Below are positions 55,575 to 64,000 of a DNA stretch of 64,000 nt, in pieces. The position numbers were made by a program, and so were the translations under genes. Source of the stretch: Bacteroidota bacterium (GTDB lineage: Bacteria; Bacteroidota; Rhodothermia; Balneolales; HLUCCA01); NCBI GenBank assembly GCA_020832235.1, contig JAFIEZ010000006.1, forward strand, positions 1 through 64,000. The letters are read 5' to 3'. The notes beneath the pieces were generated by a model that had not been told where the DNA came from, searched no databases, and saw only the letters and a program-made list of their open reading frames with translations. Every line of letters begins with the position of its first letter. Position 1 is the first letter of the stretch.

Positions 55575-55780
55575 GATCTGGGTTTGGTGTTACGTTGGAA
55601 ATTCCATGCAAAGTCTAGAAAAATAGAGAGAAATTCACCATTTATCAACATTCATTTTGTGTTATCCTGCTCAGCTACTTATATATGTAGATAAATTCAC
55701 AAACTATCGGTATTCTTATCTATTAAGCATTTTTACAGTCAACAACGCTCGATTCGGGAACAACAAACAGGAGTTTAAGT

Positions 55781-56629
55781 ATGAGTTCTTCACAAGGAAA
55801 CGGCCTGCTTAAAGGCAAAAAAGGAATAATTTTCGGCGCATTAGATGAACGCAGCATTGCGTGGCGTGTTGCCCTGGCGTGCCATCGCGAGGGAGCCGAG
55901 TTTGTTTTATCAAACGCCCCCATTGCACTGCGACTTGGTCAGCTAAACGGACTGTCTGAAGCTACAAACGCACCCGTTATTCCTTGCGATGTTTCCAGCG
56001 AAGAAGATGTAGACAAGCTGATTCAGGATGTAAAAGAAAAATTCGGCAAAATCGACTTCATTCTGCATGCCATCGGCATGTCGCCCAACATTCGCAAGAA
56101 AAAAGAATACACCGATCTCGACTACCGTTTCTTCCAGCAATCACTTGATATTTCCGCTATATCCCTGCACAAAATTCTGCACTACGCCACCGAGGTACAC
56201 GATATTGTGAATGATGGAGGTAGTGTTGTAGCTCTCAGTTACATCGGCGCCCAACGAATCTTCTCAAAATACAGCGATATGAATGATGCCAAAGCACTGC
56301 TCGAAAGTATTGCAAGAAACTACGGGAGTCGATTGGGAGCCAAAAAGATACGTGTAAACACCATCTCCCAGGGACCAACCATGACATCGGCAGGTTCAGG
56401 CATCAAAGGGTTCGACGGCATGTTCCTTTTCGCTGAAAAACTCTCACCACTTGGAAATCCATCCGCCGACGATTGCGCCGACTACTGTGTGGCGATGTTC
56501 TCCGATCTCACCCGCATGGTTACCATGCAAAATCTCTTCCACGATGGGGGATTCTCCAGCAATGGGATCAGCGAAGAATTGATTTCCGACTTGGCGAAAA
56601 TGTACAGCCAGGACGACGGATTATCCTGA
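55781..56629 (+). CDS. fabI: Enoyl-[acyl-carrier-protein] reductase FabI
   Basis: FabI reduces the enoyl-ACP in fatty-acid elongation using NADH. The 282-residue SDR protein has GKKGIIFGALDERSIAW as its nucleotide site, and the FabI-type Tyr154, Tyr164 and Lys171 in the spacing Y-x9-Y-x6-K. AGGAG precedes the ATG by about 9 nt, one of the clearest Shine-Dalgarno sites here. ruvC starts 1 nt after its stop. Confidence 0.95.
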   Translation: MSSSQGNGLLKGKKGIIFGALDERSIAWRVALACHREGAEFVLSNAPIALRLGQLNGLSEATNAPVIPCDVSSEEDVDKLIQDVKEKFGKIDFILHAIGMSPNIRKKKEYTDLDYRFFQQSLDISAISLHKILHYATEVHDIVNDGGSVVALSYIGAQRIFSKYSDMNDAKALLESIARNYGSRLGAKKIRVNTISQGPTMTSAGSGIKGFDGMFLFAEKLSPLGNPSADDCADYCVAMFSDLTRMVTMQNLFHDGGFSSNGISEELISDLAKMYSQDDGLS

Positions 56630-56630
56630 T

Positions 56631-57221
56631 ATGGCTACCATCGTACTCGGCATTGATCCAGGCTCTAGAAACACCGGTATTTCGGTACTCAGACAGGATG
56701 GAAACCGGTACGAAATGCTGCATTGCGATGTAATTAAGGTCGGTCATCTGGAATCCCATGTTGACCGACTTCAGTCTATTTATATGCGCGTATCTCTTAT
56801 TATTGAGCGATACAAACCCGACAGTTGCGCCGTTGAAACGCCTCTCTACGGAAAAGATCCCCTTGCTCTGTTAAAATTGGGACGTGCCCAGGCGGCTGCC
56901 ATTATGGCTGCTGTGAATGCCGGAGTTGACATCGACGAATACTATCCGAAAATGGTAAAGAAGTCGATTACCGGCAATGGGAATGCGAGTAAAGAGCAAG
57001 TGGCCTACATGCTCGACAAAATTCTGAGTTTGAACGGCGAAACGTTTCCCGCCGATGCTACGGATGCACTGGCTGTAGCCTGGTGTCACCTGACCCGAAA
57101 TATATCCCATCACCAGGAAGCTCTCAAGACCGGTAAAAAATCGCATCAGAATAACGCAAAAGGCGGTTGGGCTTCTTTTGTCGCTCAAAATCCGGATCGG
57201 GTTAAATCAGGTTCAGATTAA
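56631..57221 (+). CDS. ruvC: Holliday junction resolvase RuvC
   Basis: RuvC cuts Holliday junctions during recombinational repair. The 196-residue protein has acids Asp9 (GIDPGSRNTG), Glu69 (AVETPLYG), Asp142 and Asp145 (ADATDALAVA). It begins 1 nt after fabI and precedes ruvA by 56 bp, so fabI-ruvC-ruvA may be one transcript. ruvB is not in the window. Confidence 0.96.
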   Translation: MATIVLGIDPGSRNTGISVLRQDGNRYEMLHCDVIKVGHLESHVDRLQSIYMRVSLIIERYKPDSCAVETPLYGKDPLALLKLGRAQAAAIMAAVNAGVDIDEYYPKMVKKSITGNGNASKEQVAYMLDKILSLNGETFPADATDALAVAWCHLTRNISHHQEALKTGKKSHQNNAKGGWASFVAQNPDRVKSGSD

Positions 57222-57277
57222 GCTCGAATTATTCTAATGGCCTGCCGAGTCCCTTTTAAAACCAAATCAATATTCCC

Positions 57278-57880
57278 ATGATTGCCTTTCTGAACGGAAT
57301 TTTAGCTGAGAAACATCCCAATAAAGCCATTATAGATGTATCTGGAGTAGGCTACGAAGCGGGAATCAGTACACAGACTTTCGCCAATTTGCCTCATAGC
57401 GGTGCTGAAGTTCGTCTTCTCATCTACCACCACATGACCGAAAGTGAGCAGCGTCTGTTTGGTTTCCTGGATGCTGCAGAAAAATCGCTGTTTGAGCTGC
57501 TTATAACGGTTAAGGGCGTTGGTCCGAGGCTTGCCCTTACCATGCTCAGCGGCCTTCCCGCCAGTGAAATTGCAGGCAGCATCGCACGACAAGATGCCGT
57601 AATGCTTGCGAGAACACCGGGAATCGGTAAGAAAACCGCCGAACGACTGGTTCTGGAACTCAAAGATAAAATTGGCAAGGGAATTGAAAGCAGTGGAGAC
57701 AGCTCTTTATCGGCCAGTTCAATACAACCCGGTCCGCAGTCAGAAGCCGTTTCTGCACTCGAGTCGCTTGGTTTTAAACGTTCCGATGCAGAAAAAGCTG
57801 TTGAGGCGGCCATCAACGATGGTGCTCCAGCCGAAACCGGTGAGCTGGTCCGCGGAGCTTTGAAACGTCTGTATAGATAG
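57278..57880 (+). CDS. ruvA: Holliday junction branch migration protein RuvA
   Basis: RuvA tetramers bind the junction and load RuvB. The 200-residue protein has an OB-fold domain (1-65, MIAFLNGILAEKHPNKAIIDVSGVGYE), tandem helix-hairpin-helix motifs (LLITVKGVGPRLALTML and ARTPGIGKKTAERLVLELKDKIG) and a C-terminal domain III (SALESLGFKRSDAEKAV). It follows ruvC on the same strand. Confidence 0.97.
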   Translation: MIAFLNGILAEKHPNKAIIDVSGVGYEAGISTQTFANLPHSGAEVRLLIYHHMTESEQRLFGFLDAAEKSLFELLITVKGVGPRLALTMLSGLPASEIAGSIARQDAVMLARTPGIGKKTAERLVLELKDKIGKGIESSGDSSLSASSIQPGPQSEAVSALESLGFKRSDAEKAVEAAINDGAPAETGELVRGALKRLYR

Positions 57881-57994
57881 CCTGTGTCAACGCCCGCTAA
57901 CTGGTAATAATTATTTAATCCTGCGCCCTTTAATCAAGGCAAAACACTTCGTAATATATTCATAACATCTAACGAGGCACTAAATAACCGCATT

Positions 57995-58672
57995 TTGTCG
58001 AACGAAACCATTCTTGTAGTTGACGACGAGGCCGATCTTCTAGACCTCATTGAGTATAACCTTCAAAAAGAAGGCTACAAAGTACTAAAGGCCGAAAATG
58101 GTCAGGAAGCGCTAAAAATTGCCCGGAAAAGTCCACCAGACCTCATTTTGCTGGATGTGATGATGCCAAAAATGAACGGCATTGAGACCATACGTGAGCT
58201 CAAAGCCGACCGCGAGCTGAAAAACAAACCGGTAGTTTTTCTAACGGCCAAAGGCGATGAGAAAACGGAGCTTGAAGGCCTCGACCTTGGGGCTGACGAC
58301 TTCCTTTCTAAACCCATTTCTACAGCCAAGCTCCTGTCGCGAATCAAAACAGTATTACGACGCGCGGTTAGTAACGACGATATTGAAATCGTGATGAATG
58401 CGGCTGACCTCCAGATTGACCGAGGCCGTTATGTCGTTATTCGAGGAGAACAGGAGTTTCAGCTGCCTCGTAAAGAATTTGAGCTGCTCTCTTTTCTGGC
58501 AGCCCGGCCCGGCAAGGTGCTCGACCGTCAGACCCTATTAAACGAAGTCTGGGGCAGTAATATCTATGTAATTGACCGCACAGTTGATGTTCACATCCGC
58601 AAAATTCGCGAAAAACTGGGCGACCACTACATCGAAACCATAAAGGGGGTAGGATACCGGTTTAAGTCATGA
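57995..58672 (+). CDS. PhoB-like response regulator
   Basis: The 225-residue regulator has a receiver domain with acceptor Asp54 (LILLDVMMP) and Lys106 (DDFLSKPIS), then an OmpR/PhoB winged helix (about 128-225, PRKEFELLSFLAARPGKVLDR and VIDRTVDVHIRKIREKLG). The start is a TTG at 57995 with GAGG about 20 nt upstream; no ATG fits. It overlaps the kinase gene by 4 nt. The gene names phoB/phoR are plausible from domain type, but no phosphate genes flank them. Confidence 0.94.
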   Translation: MSNETILVVDDEADLLDLIEYNLQKEGYKVLKAENGQEALKIARKSPPDLILLDVMMPKMNGIETIRELKADRELKNKPVVFLTAKGDEKTELEGLDLGADDFLSKPISTAKLLSRIKTVLRRAVSNDDIEIVMNAADLQIDRGRYVVIRGEQEFQLPRKEFELLSFLAARPGKVLDRQTLLNEVWGSNIYVIDRTVDVHIRKIREKLGDHYIETIKGVGYRFKS

Positions 58673-59760
58673 TCGACACCCCCATCAAGACCTACTTCCA
58701 CCTATCGTTTAAAATCGCATTTCTGGCAAGTTTCGGGGCATTTTTTGTCTTCAGCGCTGTGCTCAATATCCATCTGCCTCTCAAAGAGTCGATGCAGTAT
58801 GGCTTTATCACATCTGTTGGACTCTTATTCGTAATCTACTTTGTAACAAGAGCGTACCTTAAATCACGTTTCGAACGTGTGCATCAACTTCTGGATGCCA
58901 TTGCTAACAAGAATTTTGACGAGCACCCTGAGCTGCTGCGGCTCGACCGGGACGAGCTCGACCGGCTTATCAAACAAATCCTGGCAACATCCGCCAAAGT
59001 GGAACTCGAGATTCAGCGATTAAATAGACTCGAGAATTACCGAAAGGAATTCATCGGCGATATATCGCACGAATTGAAAACGCCCATTTTTGCCGTGCAG
59101 GGTTTTCTGGAGACACTGTTGGATGGAGCTCTGGAAGATCCGCGGGTGAATCGTCAATTTCTAACTAAGGCGCTAAATAATCTGAATCGACTAACGATAC
59201 TTACCCAAGACCTCATGGCTATCTCGAAACTTGAAACCGGGGAGCTACGCTCTGAGCTGCAGAAGTTTCCGCTTCGCTCGGTCGTAAACGAGGTGGTGGA
59301 AAGCTTACAGCCAACGTCTGTTGAGGATAACATTTCGTTAAAAATATTGCCCTTCGACAAGGAAATTAAGGTTATCGCCGACCGGAATCAGTTTAAACAG
59401 GTAATGGTAAATCTGATTGAAAATGCTATTAAGTATAACAAGTCCGGCGGTTCCATTCTGGTCGGGATTAAGCCATATACGTCTAATCCGTCAAAAGTGC
59501 TTGTTTACGTGAAAGATTCGGGATTGGGCATTTCTGCAGAAGACATTCCTCGCGTTACAGAAAGATTCTTCCGTATTGATAAGTCCCGCTCTCGGGAAAA
59601 GGGCGGCACCGGGCTGGGTTTATCTATCGTGAAGCACATCGTTGAAGCACATGGTGAAAAACTGTTCATAGAAAGTGTTGTAAACGAAGGAACCACTTTT
59701 AGTTTTACACTGCAGGTTTCAAATCCAGAAATTTTAGTCAGCTTATCATCAGGTAAATGA
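58669..59760 (+). CDS. PhoR-like sensor histidine kinase
   Basis: The 363-residue kinase has two membrane helices (about 11-33 and 44-62) with only a very short loop, so it likely senses within the membrane or through partners. A HAMP-like stretch, the phospho-acceptor His134 (GDISHELKTPI) and the ATPase domain with N-box LIENAIKYNKSGG, VKDSGLGI and GGTGLGLSIVKHI follow. It overlaps the regulator gene by 4 nt (ATGA). Confidence 0.94.
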   Translation: MIDTPIKTYFHLSFKIAFLASFGAFFVFSAVLNIHLPLKESMQYGFITSVGLLFVIYFVTRAYLKSRFERVHQLLDAIANKNFDEHPELLRLDRDELDRLIKQILATSAKVELEIQRLNRLENYRKEFIGDISHELKTPIFAVQGFLETLLDGALEDPRVNRQFLTKALNNLNRLTILTQDLMAISKLETGELRSELQKFPLRSVVNEVVESLQPTSVEDNISLKILPFDKEIKVIADRNQFKQVMVNLIENAIKYNKSGGSILVGIKPYTSNPSKVLVYVKDSGLGISAEDIPRVTERFFRIDKSRSREKGGTGLGLSIVKHIVEAHGEKLFIESVVNEGTTFSFTLQVSNPEILVSLSSGK

Positions 59761-59837
59761 TGCTTACCCTTTCGATTAAGTAGCTTATCCCCCTCGTTTT
59801 GCTGTAGTAAAGATAGAGCTATTCACAATTGCGCAAG

Positions 59838-59869
59838 CAGGATGCCAACATAGCTGCTAGTGCATCCTG
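59838..59869. terminator. Hairpin between the kinase gene and manC
   Basis: CAGGATGC (59838-59845) pairs with GCATCCTG (59862-59869) around a 16-nt loop. No T-tract follows on either strand, so it may be a Rho-dependent end or simply structural. Confidence 0.35.
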
Positions 59870-59974
59870 TGTTATGCCAACCGTATCGCAAGTAGCAGGG
59901 TTACGGCTTAGAGAAAACCCTTGAAATGCCTAACTTTGATGGCGATAAGAATATTAACCACAAATTGAGAGACT

Positions 59975-61051
59975 ATGCATTACGCCGTAATTATGGCAGG
60001 CGGAGTTGGATCCCGCTTCTGGCCGAGTAGCAGGAAGAATAAGCCTAAGCAATTTTTGAATCTGATTGGGGAGCGATCTATGATTCAGGAAACTGTAGAC
60101 CGTATTACTCCTTTAATTCCCGCTGAGCGAATTCTAATCATCACCAACGATAGCTATGTAGACCTCGTGAAGGAACAACTCCCCGATGTACCACATGAAA
60201 ACATAATTGGCGAACCCGTGGCTCGAAATACCGCCCCTTGTGTGGCGATTGCAGCCGCTATTCTTCAGAAAAGAGATCCTTCCGCAACGATGGTTGTTTT
60301 GCCGGCCGATCATTACATAACTAAAGAATCGAAGTTTCGGGAAATATTATTATCCGGTATCAATGTAGCAGAAGCAGGTCCGAACCTGATTACGATCGGA
60401 ATTACGCCACACAGGCCCGAAACCGGATACGGTTACATTCAGATGAATGAAGAAGTGGCCTTTGACGGTTCACATCCCGTACATGAGGTTAAAACATTTG
60501 CTGAAAAACCAGATTTAAAGACGGCCGTAAGTTTTCTTGAGTCGGGAGATTTTCTATGGAATAGCGGCATGTTCATCTGGAAAGCCAAAACCATTCTGGA
60601 TCAGTTTTACACACACTTGCCGGCTATCTATCGCGAAGTAGAAGCCTTTGATGCTGCAGCAGATCGGGATATGAGCAAGGCTATTGAAACCTTCTACCAC
60701 GGCGTAATGTCTATTTCCATTGACTATGGCATTATGGAAAAAGCGGAAACCGTATTTGTTGTACCCGGCGAATTCGGGTGGAGTGATGTAGGCAGCTGGA
60801 TGGCCGTTTATGAGCTTGGTGAAAAGGATGAGCATGGCAATGTAAACGACGACTCCTCGGTTGTATTCCAAAAATCAGTTAATTGCATGGTTCGCATGAA
60901 CAGCGAAAAACTGGTTGCCATGGTAGGGTTGCATGGGATTGCTGTAGTTGAAACCAACGATACCTTGTTGATTTGTAATCTGGATGAGGCCCAGGAGGTA
61001 AAATCGGTTGTTGATCAACTTGAGGAGCAAGACCTGAGTCGCTTTAAGTAG
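59975..61051 (+). CDS. manC: Mannose-1-phosphate guanylyltransferase
   Basis: The enzyme makes GDP-mannose for polysaccharides from mannose-1-phosphate and GTP. The 358-residue, ManC-type protein has MAGGVGSRFWPSSRKNKPKQFLNL, GEPVARNTAPC, VLPADHYI and FAEKPD, then FGWSDVGSW. The bifunctional isomerase domain is absent. It ends convergent with the MBL gene over a shared hairpin. Confidence 0.92.
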   Translation: MHYAVIMAGGVGSRFWPSSRKNKPKQFLNLIGERSMIQETVDRITPLIPAERILIITNDSYVDLVKEQLPDVPHENIIGEPVARNTAPCVAIAAAILQKRDPSATMVVLPADHYITKESKFREILLSGINVAEAGPNLITIGITPHRPETGYGYIQMNEEVAFDGSHPVHEVKTFAEKPDLKTAVSFLESGDFLWNSGMFIWKAKTILDQFYTHLPAIYREVEAFDAAADRDMSKAIETFYHGVMSISIDYGIMEKAETVFVVPGEFGWSDVGSWMAVYELGEKDEHGNVNDDSSVVFQKSVNCMVRMNSEKLVAMVGLHGIAVVETNDTLLICNLDEAQEVKSVVDQLEEQDLSRFK

Positions 61052-61073
61052 ATTTCAATATCAAAGACACACG

Positions 61074-61108
61074 GTAAGACCCTCACAAAACCTGTGAGGG
61101 ATTCTTAC
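61074..61108. terminator. Bidirectional hairpin between manC and the MBL gene
   Basis: CCCTCACA (61080-61087) pairs with TGTGAGGG (61093-61100) around 5 nt, extended by GTAAGA/TCTTAC arms (61074-61079, 61103-61108) with a 2-nt bulge. The outer arm covers the MBL stop codon. No T-tract follows. Confidence 0.5.
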
Positions 61109-61866
61109 GGTATCATTACCACCTGCTGGTCGTATGCGAGCTTGATATGATCAGGTAACCGTTTCTGAATTTCGGCGTGTTTGACGTATGAGTTCATGTG
61201 CACAAAATACACCTCGGGAATTCCCGATTTTTTTGCCGCCTCAACAGCCTCCGGTATCGTAAAGTGTGTAGGATGTTCAGGTGACCATCGCAAAGCATTC
61301 AGCACCAATACCTTAGCCCCTTCAATGAGTTCATAGGTTTCGTCGGATATAAAATTGGCGTCCGTAATATAGGCCAGATCGTTAATTCGATATCCGTAAA
61401 CCGGCAAATCTCCGTGAAGCACAGGCAAAGGAGTTACCATACAGTCTTTAAACTGGAATGGTGCGTCGCTTGTTTTGATGTCAACATCTACAGAACCCGG
61501 GGTTCTGTCTGGACCAAACATGTAGTTAAATCTGCGAATTATTGAACTTCGGCAACTTGGCGTCGTTACCAGGGGAATTCGTTGTTTTTGTACGTAGTTA
61601 TAAGATCGCAAATCATCCATTCCAGCAATATGATCGGTATGCTCATGCGTGACCAGCAAAAGATCTATTCTTCTGATACCACTACGCAAGGATTGCAGCC
61701 TGAATTCTGGCCCTACATCAATTAGAATGGAGGCTTCATCTGTTTGGACCCAGGCCGAGGTTCTCCAGCGTATGTCTCTGGAATCGTTGGTTGGATTTTC
61801 ACTTCCAAATCCACCGGCTACTGGTACACCCATAGATGTGCCCGTCCCTAAAAAAGTGAGTTTCAT
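61105..61866 (-). CDS. MBL-fold metallo-hydrolase (PhnP/RNase Z-like)
   Basis: The 253-residue hydrolase has the metal motif THEHTDHIAGMDDLR, with VLHGDLPVYGYR and ITDANFISDE as further ligands. The start LGTGTSMGVPVAGG resembles PhnP-type phosphodiesterases and RNase Z-like proteins. Residues WRTSAWVQTDEASILIDVGPE are common in cyclic phosphodiesterases. It precedes the 98-residue gene's downstream end by only 6 bp, so they are probably one unit. Confidence 0.88.
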   Translation of the reverse strand: MKLTFLGTGTSMGVPVAGGFGSENPTNDSRDIRWRTSAWVQTDEASILIDVGPEFRLQSLRSGIRRIDLLLVTHEHTDHIAGMDDLRSYNYVQKQRIPLVTTPSCRSSIIRRFNYMFGPDRTPGSVDVDIKTSDAPFQFKDCMVTPLPVLHGDLPVYGYRINDLAYITDANFISDETYELIEGAKVLVLNALRWSPEHPTHFTIPEAVEAAKKSGIPEVYFVHMNSYVKHAEIQKRLPDHIKLAYDQQVVMIP

Positions 61867-61872
61867 GAGCGT

Positions 61873-62169
61873 TTAATCGTCAGTAAATTCAAGCTCGGGA
61901 TCTTTTCTGGGCGCTTGCAGGTCCCAGATTTTCTCCAGCTCTTTTCGTACAGCCGGCTTGATGAAAATTGAGTTATAGTCGTGACCTTCAATGAATCGCG
62001 CAAGCAAACCGACGTGAATTTCAGCTGGCTGATTTTTATTAAGCATGATGAGTTTATCCCCTTCCAGTACGCAGTTTGCACCTCTGAAATTTCCACGCTC
62101 CTTACGTATTCGGTAGCCCAATTGAGATACTATTTCCTCAAACTCTAATAATAGTTTATCTGCTTTCAT
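61873..62169 (-). CDS. Conserved-looking small protein of unknown function
   Basis: The 98-residue soluble protein starts with a helix (KLLLEFEEIVSQLGYRIRKE) followed by a beta-rich part with FRGANCVLEGDKLIMLNKNQPAE and an acidic end. No signal or membrane segment is present. I do not recognise a family. It lies 15 bp downstream of the barrel gene and 6 bp before the MBL gene, so it is very likely expressed. Confidence 0.75.
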   Translation of the reverse strand: MKADKLLLEFEEIVSQLGYRIRKERGNFRGANCVLEGDKLIMLNKNQPAEIHVGLLARFIEGHDYNSIFIKPAVRKELEKIWDLQAPRKDPELEFTDD

Positions 62170-62184
62170 TAAGGAAGTTCTGAC

Positions 62185-62934
62185 TTAAAATGATACCCCT
62201 AATATAAGATTCTGATGAACAGCACGGTAATTAAACTGTGAATCATCAAGGCGATAACGTCTGCTTACAATATCAAAGCCGGCAAATAAACCAATCTGAC
62301 CAAAGAGCCTGTCGGCATATAAACGATTGGATAATTGAATATCAGTAGAACTGCCGGAAGATAATCCATAACCGGTTATTGAAAAAGCGTAGCCCGCAAG
62401 TCCCTGTGCGGTGAAGCGCGTTCGCTGAGATAACCTTGCATTAATCTGTAGCCCACTTCGAATACCTAGATTATTTTGTCTGAATTCATCACTATTGTTC
62501 AGAATACGTCGATTTCTGGCCAATACATACTCGGTTGAAAGAGCCAGGGGAATAATTACATTGAAGTGTGATCCGGGTACCAAAATAAACCCACTATTTA
62601 ATGCCGCACCTAACTCGGAGTAAATATTATCCTGCTCACCAAGTCCCCTACCGTAAATACCGTAGACCGAAAACCCTCCAAGATCTAATCGTCCGTGGAA
62701 CAACGGAGCACTAAACGTGAAATCGTTTGAAGTTCCAATATTCTCTGCCGGACCTCTGTAACTAAAATCCACAAAAGATACACCTGCACTAATTCCAGAT
62801 GTCGGTGTGGTTATTCGTTGTGGTTGTGCTTGAACTGAAAACATTTGTGCCTCCGCAACCGAACTTAGCACAAACAAATACGCTACAAGCAGCAATGAGA
62901 TTTTTTTAGTTAACATGAGATATAATTTTAACAT
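62185..62934 (-). CDS. Outer-membrane beta-barrel-like protein
   Basis: The 249-residue protein has a signal peptide (about 9-30, ending VAEAQM) and alternating strands rich in Gly/Ser/Arg/Phe, ending with LILGVSF as in small outer-membrane barrels. A second ATG at 62916 gives a more normal signal start. Function is unknown. It is divergent from the glutathione peroxidase gene. Confidence 0.75.
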   Translation of the reverse strand: MLKLYLMLTKKISLLLVAYLFVLSSVAEAQMFSVQAQPQRITTPTSGISAGVSFVDFSYRGPAENIGTSNDFTFSAPLFHGRLDLGGFSVYGIYGRGLGEQDNIYSELGAALNSGFILVPGSHFNVIIPLALSTEYVLARNRRILNNSDEFRQNNLGIRSGLQINARLSQRTRFTAQGLAGYAFSITGYGLSSGSSTDIQLSNRLYADRLFGQIGLFAGFDIVSRRYRLDDSQFNYRAVHQNLILGVSF

Positions 62935-62996
62935 AAAGGAACGTTGTTAACGCGAAATGGATTTTAATTAAACAACCGCAACCTCTCAGGAAAGAT

Positions 62997-63548
62997 ATGA
63001 AAGTCATAATAACACTTATTACAGTATTAACATTCATGATGCCTTTAACGTCTGACGTAGCTACAAATTTGCATGATTTTAAAGTACGCGATATTCGCGG
63101 TAATGAAATAGAACTATCTCAGTTCAAAGGTCAGGTTGTAATGGTGGTGAATACGGCCTCGAAATGTGGTTTTACCGGTCAATATGAGGAGTTACAGTCC
63201 TTATATAGCGCGTATAGAGACAAAGGATTAGTCATTTTAGGTTTCCCGTCTGGTAACTTTGCAGGTCAGGAATTTGAGTCGGAAGAAGAGGTCGCGCAGT
63301 TTTGTCAGGTTAATTATGGTGTTGAATTCCCCATGTTCTCTATAACGGAAGTAAAGGGTTCAAATCAACATCCCTTATTTAGTTTTCTAACCACGGCAGA
63401 CAATCAGGATTTTACTGGCGACATTAATTGGAACTTCGAAAAATTCATTATTGACAAGGAAGGAGAGCTGGTAAGACGCTTCCGTTCCAGAACAACCCCA
63501 AAAAGTGCAGAAATTTTACAAACATTGGAAACTTTACTGCAACAATAG
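62997..63548 (+). CDS. Exported glutathione-peroxidase-like protein
   Basis: The 183-residue thiol peroxidase has an N-terminal hydrophobic leader (about 2-20), so it is probably exported, unlike most bacterial GPx. The peroxidatic Cys57 is in NTASKCGFTGQY, and WNF (145-147) supplies Trp and Asn. In the usual FPCNQFGxQE segment this protein reads FPSGNFAGQE, so the second Cys (Ser85) and the catalytic Gln (Asn87) are changed. A strong terminator follows. Confidence 0.9.
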   Translation: MKVIITLITVLTFMMPLTSDVATNLHDFKVRDIRGNEIELSQFKGQVVMVVNTASKCGFTGQYEELQSLYSAYRDKGLVILGFPSGNFAGQEFESEEEVAQFCQVNYGVEFPMFSITEVKGSNQHPLFSFLTTADNQDFTGDINWNFEKFIIDKEGELVRRFRSRTTPKSAEILQTLETLLQQ

Positions 63549-63590
63549 CGGTTAAGAGTAGAATATTTATCCCATCACCATCCACTACAA

Positions 63591-63626
63591 AGGATTGCAT
63601 CTGATCGGTGCTATCCTTTTTTTTTT
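63591..63626 (+). terminator. Intrinsic terminator after the peroxidase gene
   Basis: AAGGATTGCA (63591-63600) pairs with the TGC-T-ATCCTT arm (63610-63619), nine pairs and one mismatch, around a loop of about 9 nt, and is followed by nine T. It lies 43 bp past the stop at 63548. Confidence 0.85.
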
Positions 63627-63808
63627 GCCTTTTTTACTGGCTTGACCGCAATACCATCGATTAGCTTTCAATACCGGGTACAATCGGATTGATAGGTTTT
63701 GATCCCCCTGTGTTTTAACGCATATCTCTTTACTGCCTCTAAACTAGACTTGCAAGAACCTGATTGCTAATGATAAATCAAAGAGGTAACCTATTAACCC
63801 AGGCCTGG

Positions 63809-64000
63809 TCAGTTCAGCAAGTGTGACTTAAGCAAAAACCGGGGGATGGTTACTTTTAGAGAGCTTCCATCGTCTTTTTGCATGAGATAATACCCCTCCA
63901 TACTCCCCTCAAATGACTTCAGAACACAGTAACTATTGTAACTGTGCGACTCGCCAGGCTGAATCAGTGGTTGTTTACCTACCACACCATCCCCGTGCAC
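63809..64000 (-). CDS. apaG: ApaG-family protein (partial)
   Basis: The C-terminal 63 residues of an ApaG protein run off the right edge: GVVGKQPLIQPGESHSYNSYCVLKSFEGSMEGYYLM, with DGSSLKVTIPRFLL. ApaG has a fibronectin-like fold and is linked to Co2+/Mg2+ efflux or stress, with no clear enzyme activity. The start lies beyond 64000. Confidence 0.92.
   Translation of the reverse strand: MHGDGVVGKQPLIQPGESHSYNSYCVLKSFEGSMEGYYLMQKDDGSSLKVTIPRFLLKSHLLN

Overview
The window is a bacterial chromosome segment. It most resembles the Balneolota/Rhodothermota side of the Bacteroidota (FCB) superphylum. Pointers are a DUF4270-type lipoprotein beside a short GT5 glycogen-synthase-like protein, many TonB-linked outer-membrane barrels, an HU-like/SPOR protein pair, an ftsK-lolA pair, MurF with an N-terminal membrane domain, a TTG-started PhoB-type regulator, and mostly weak Shine-Dalgarno sequences. 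The phylum is an inference. I saw no rRNA, tRNA, CRISPR array, transposase or phage gene.

Layout. From 1 to 12 kb lies a loosely packed region: a partial lipoprotein gene whose start is separated from its body by an (AG)9 tract, a secreted S9 peptidase, an unrecognised exported protein, a TonB-dependent receptor, a small membrane protein, a molybdenum-cofactor-sulfurase-like PLP enzyme and miaA. Degenerate tandem repeats (14, 24 and about 60 bp) sit at several gene ends here and rarely elsewhere. From 12 to 24 kb come purS-purQ, lptB, rho, and a minus-strand series glgB, malQ, short GT5 protein, DUF4270-type lipoprotein, FadL-like barrel, TPR protein. From 24 to 38 kb are a LolC/E-type permease, a beta-propeller protein, murF, a sugar-nucleotide transferase, uspA, a CDF exporter, cca-ispE, glycogen phosphorylase behind a LacI-type palindrome, and a PQQ-type sugar dehydrogenase. 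From 37.6 to 50 kb all genes are on the minus strand and tightly packed: gcvT, comB, ftsK, lolA, flippase-like protein, beta-barrel, two HU-like proteins (one with a SPOR domain), exbB, exbD, tonB. From 50 to 64 kb are mrp, the classic ffh / rpsP-rimM-trmD-rplS block (rpsP carries a long Ala/Glu tail), fabI-ruvC-ruvA, a PhoB/PhoR pair, manC, an MBL hydrolase, a glutathione peroxidase and a partial apaG.

How it fits together. glgB, malQ and glgP make a glycogen branching and breakdown set, but no glgC or full-length glgA is present. The short GT5 protein lacks the catalytic C-terminal half and the usual ADP-glucose lysine, so it probably is not the synthase. Its linkage to three envelope proteins is the best candidate for an undescribed system. 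The second candidate is the barrel/HU/HU-SPOR/ExbB/ExbD/TonB cluster. The (AG)9 tract is the best candidate for a genetic switch.
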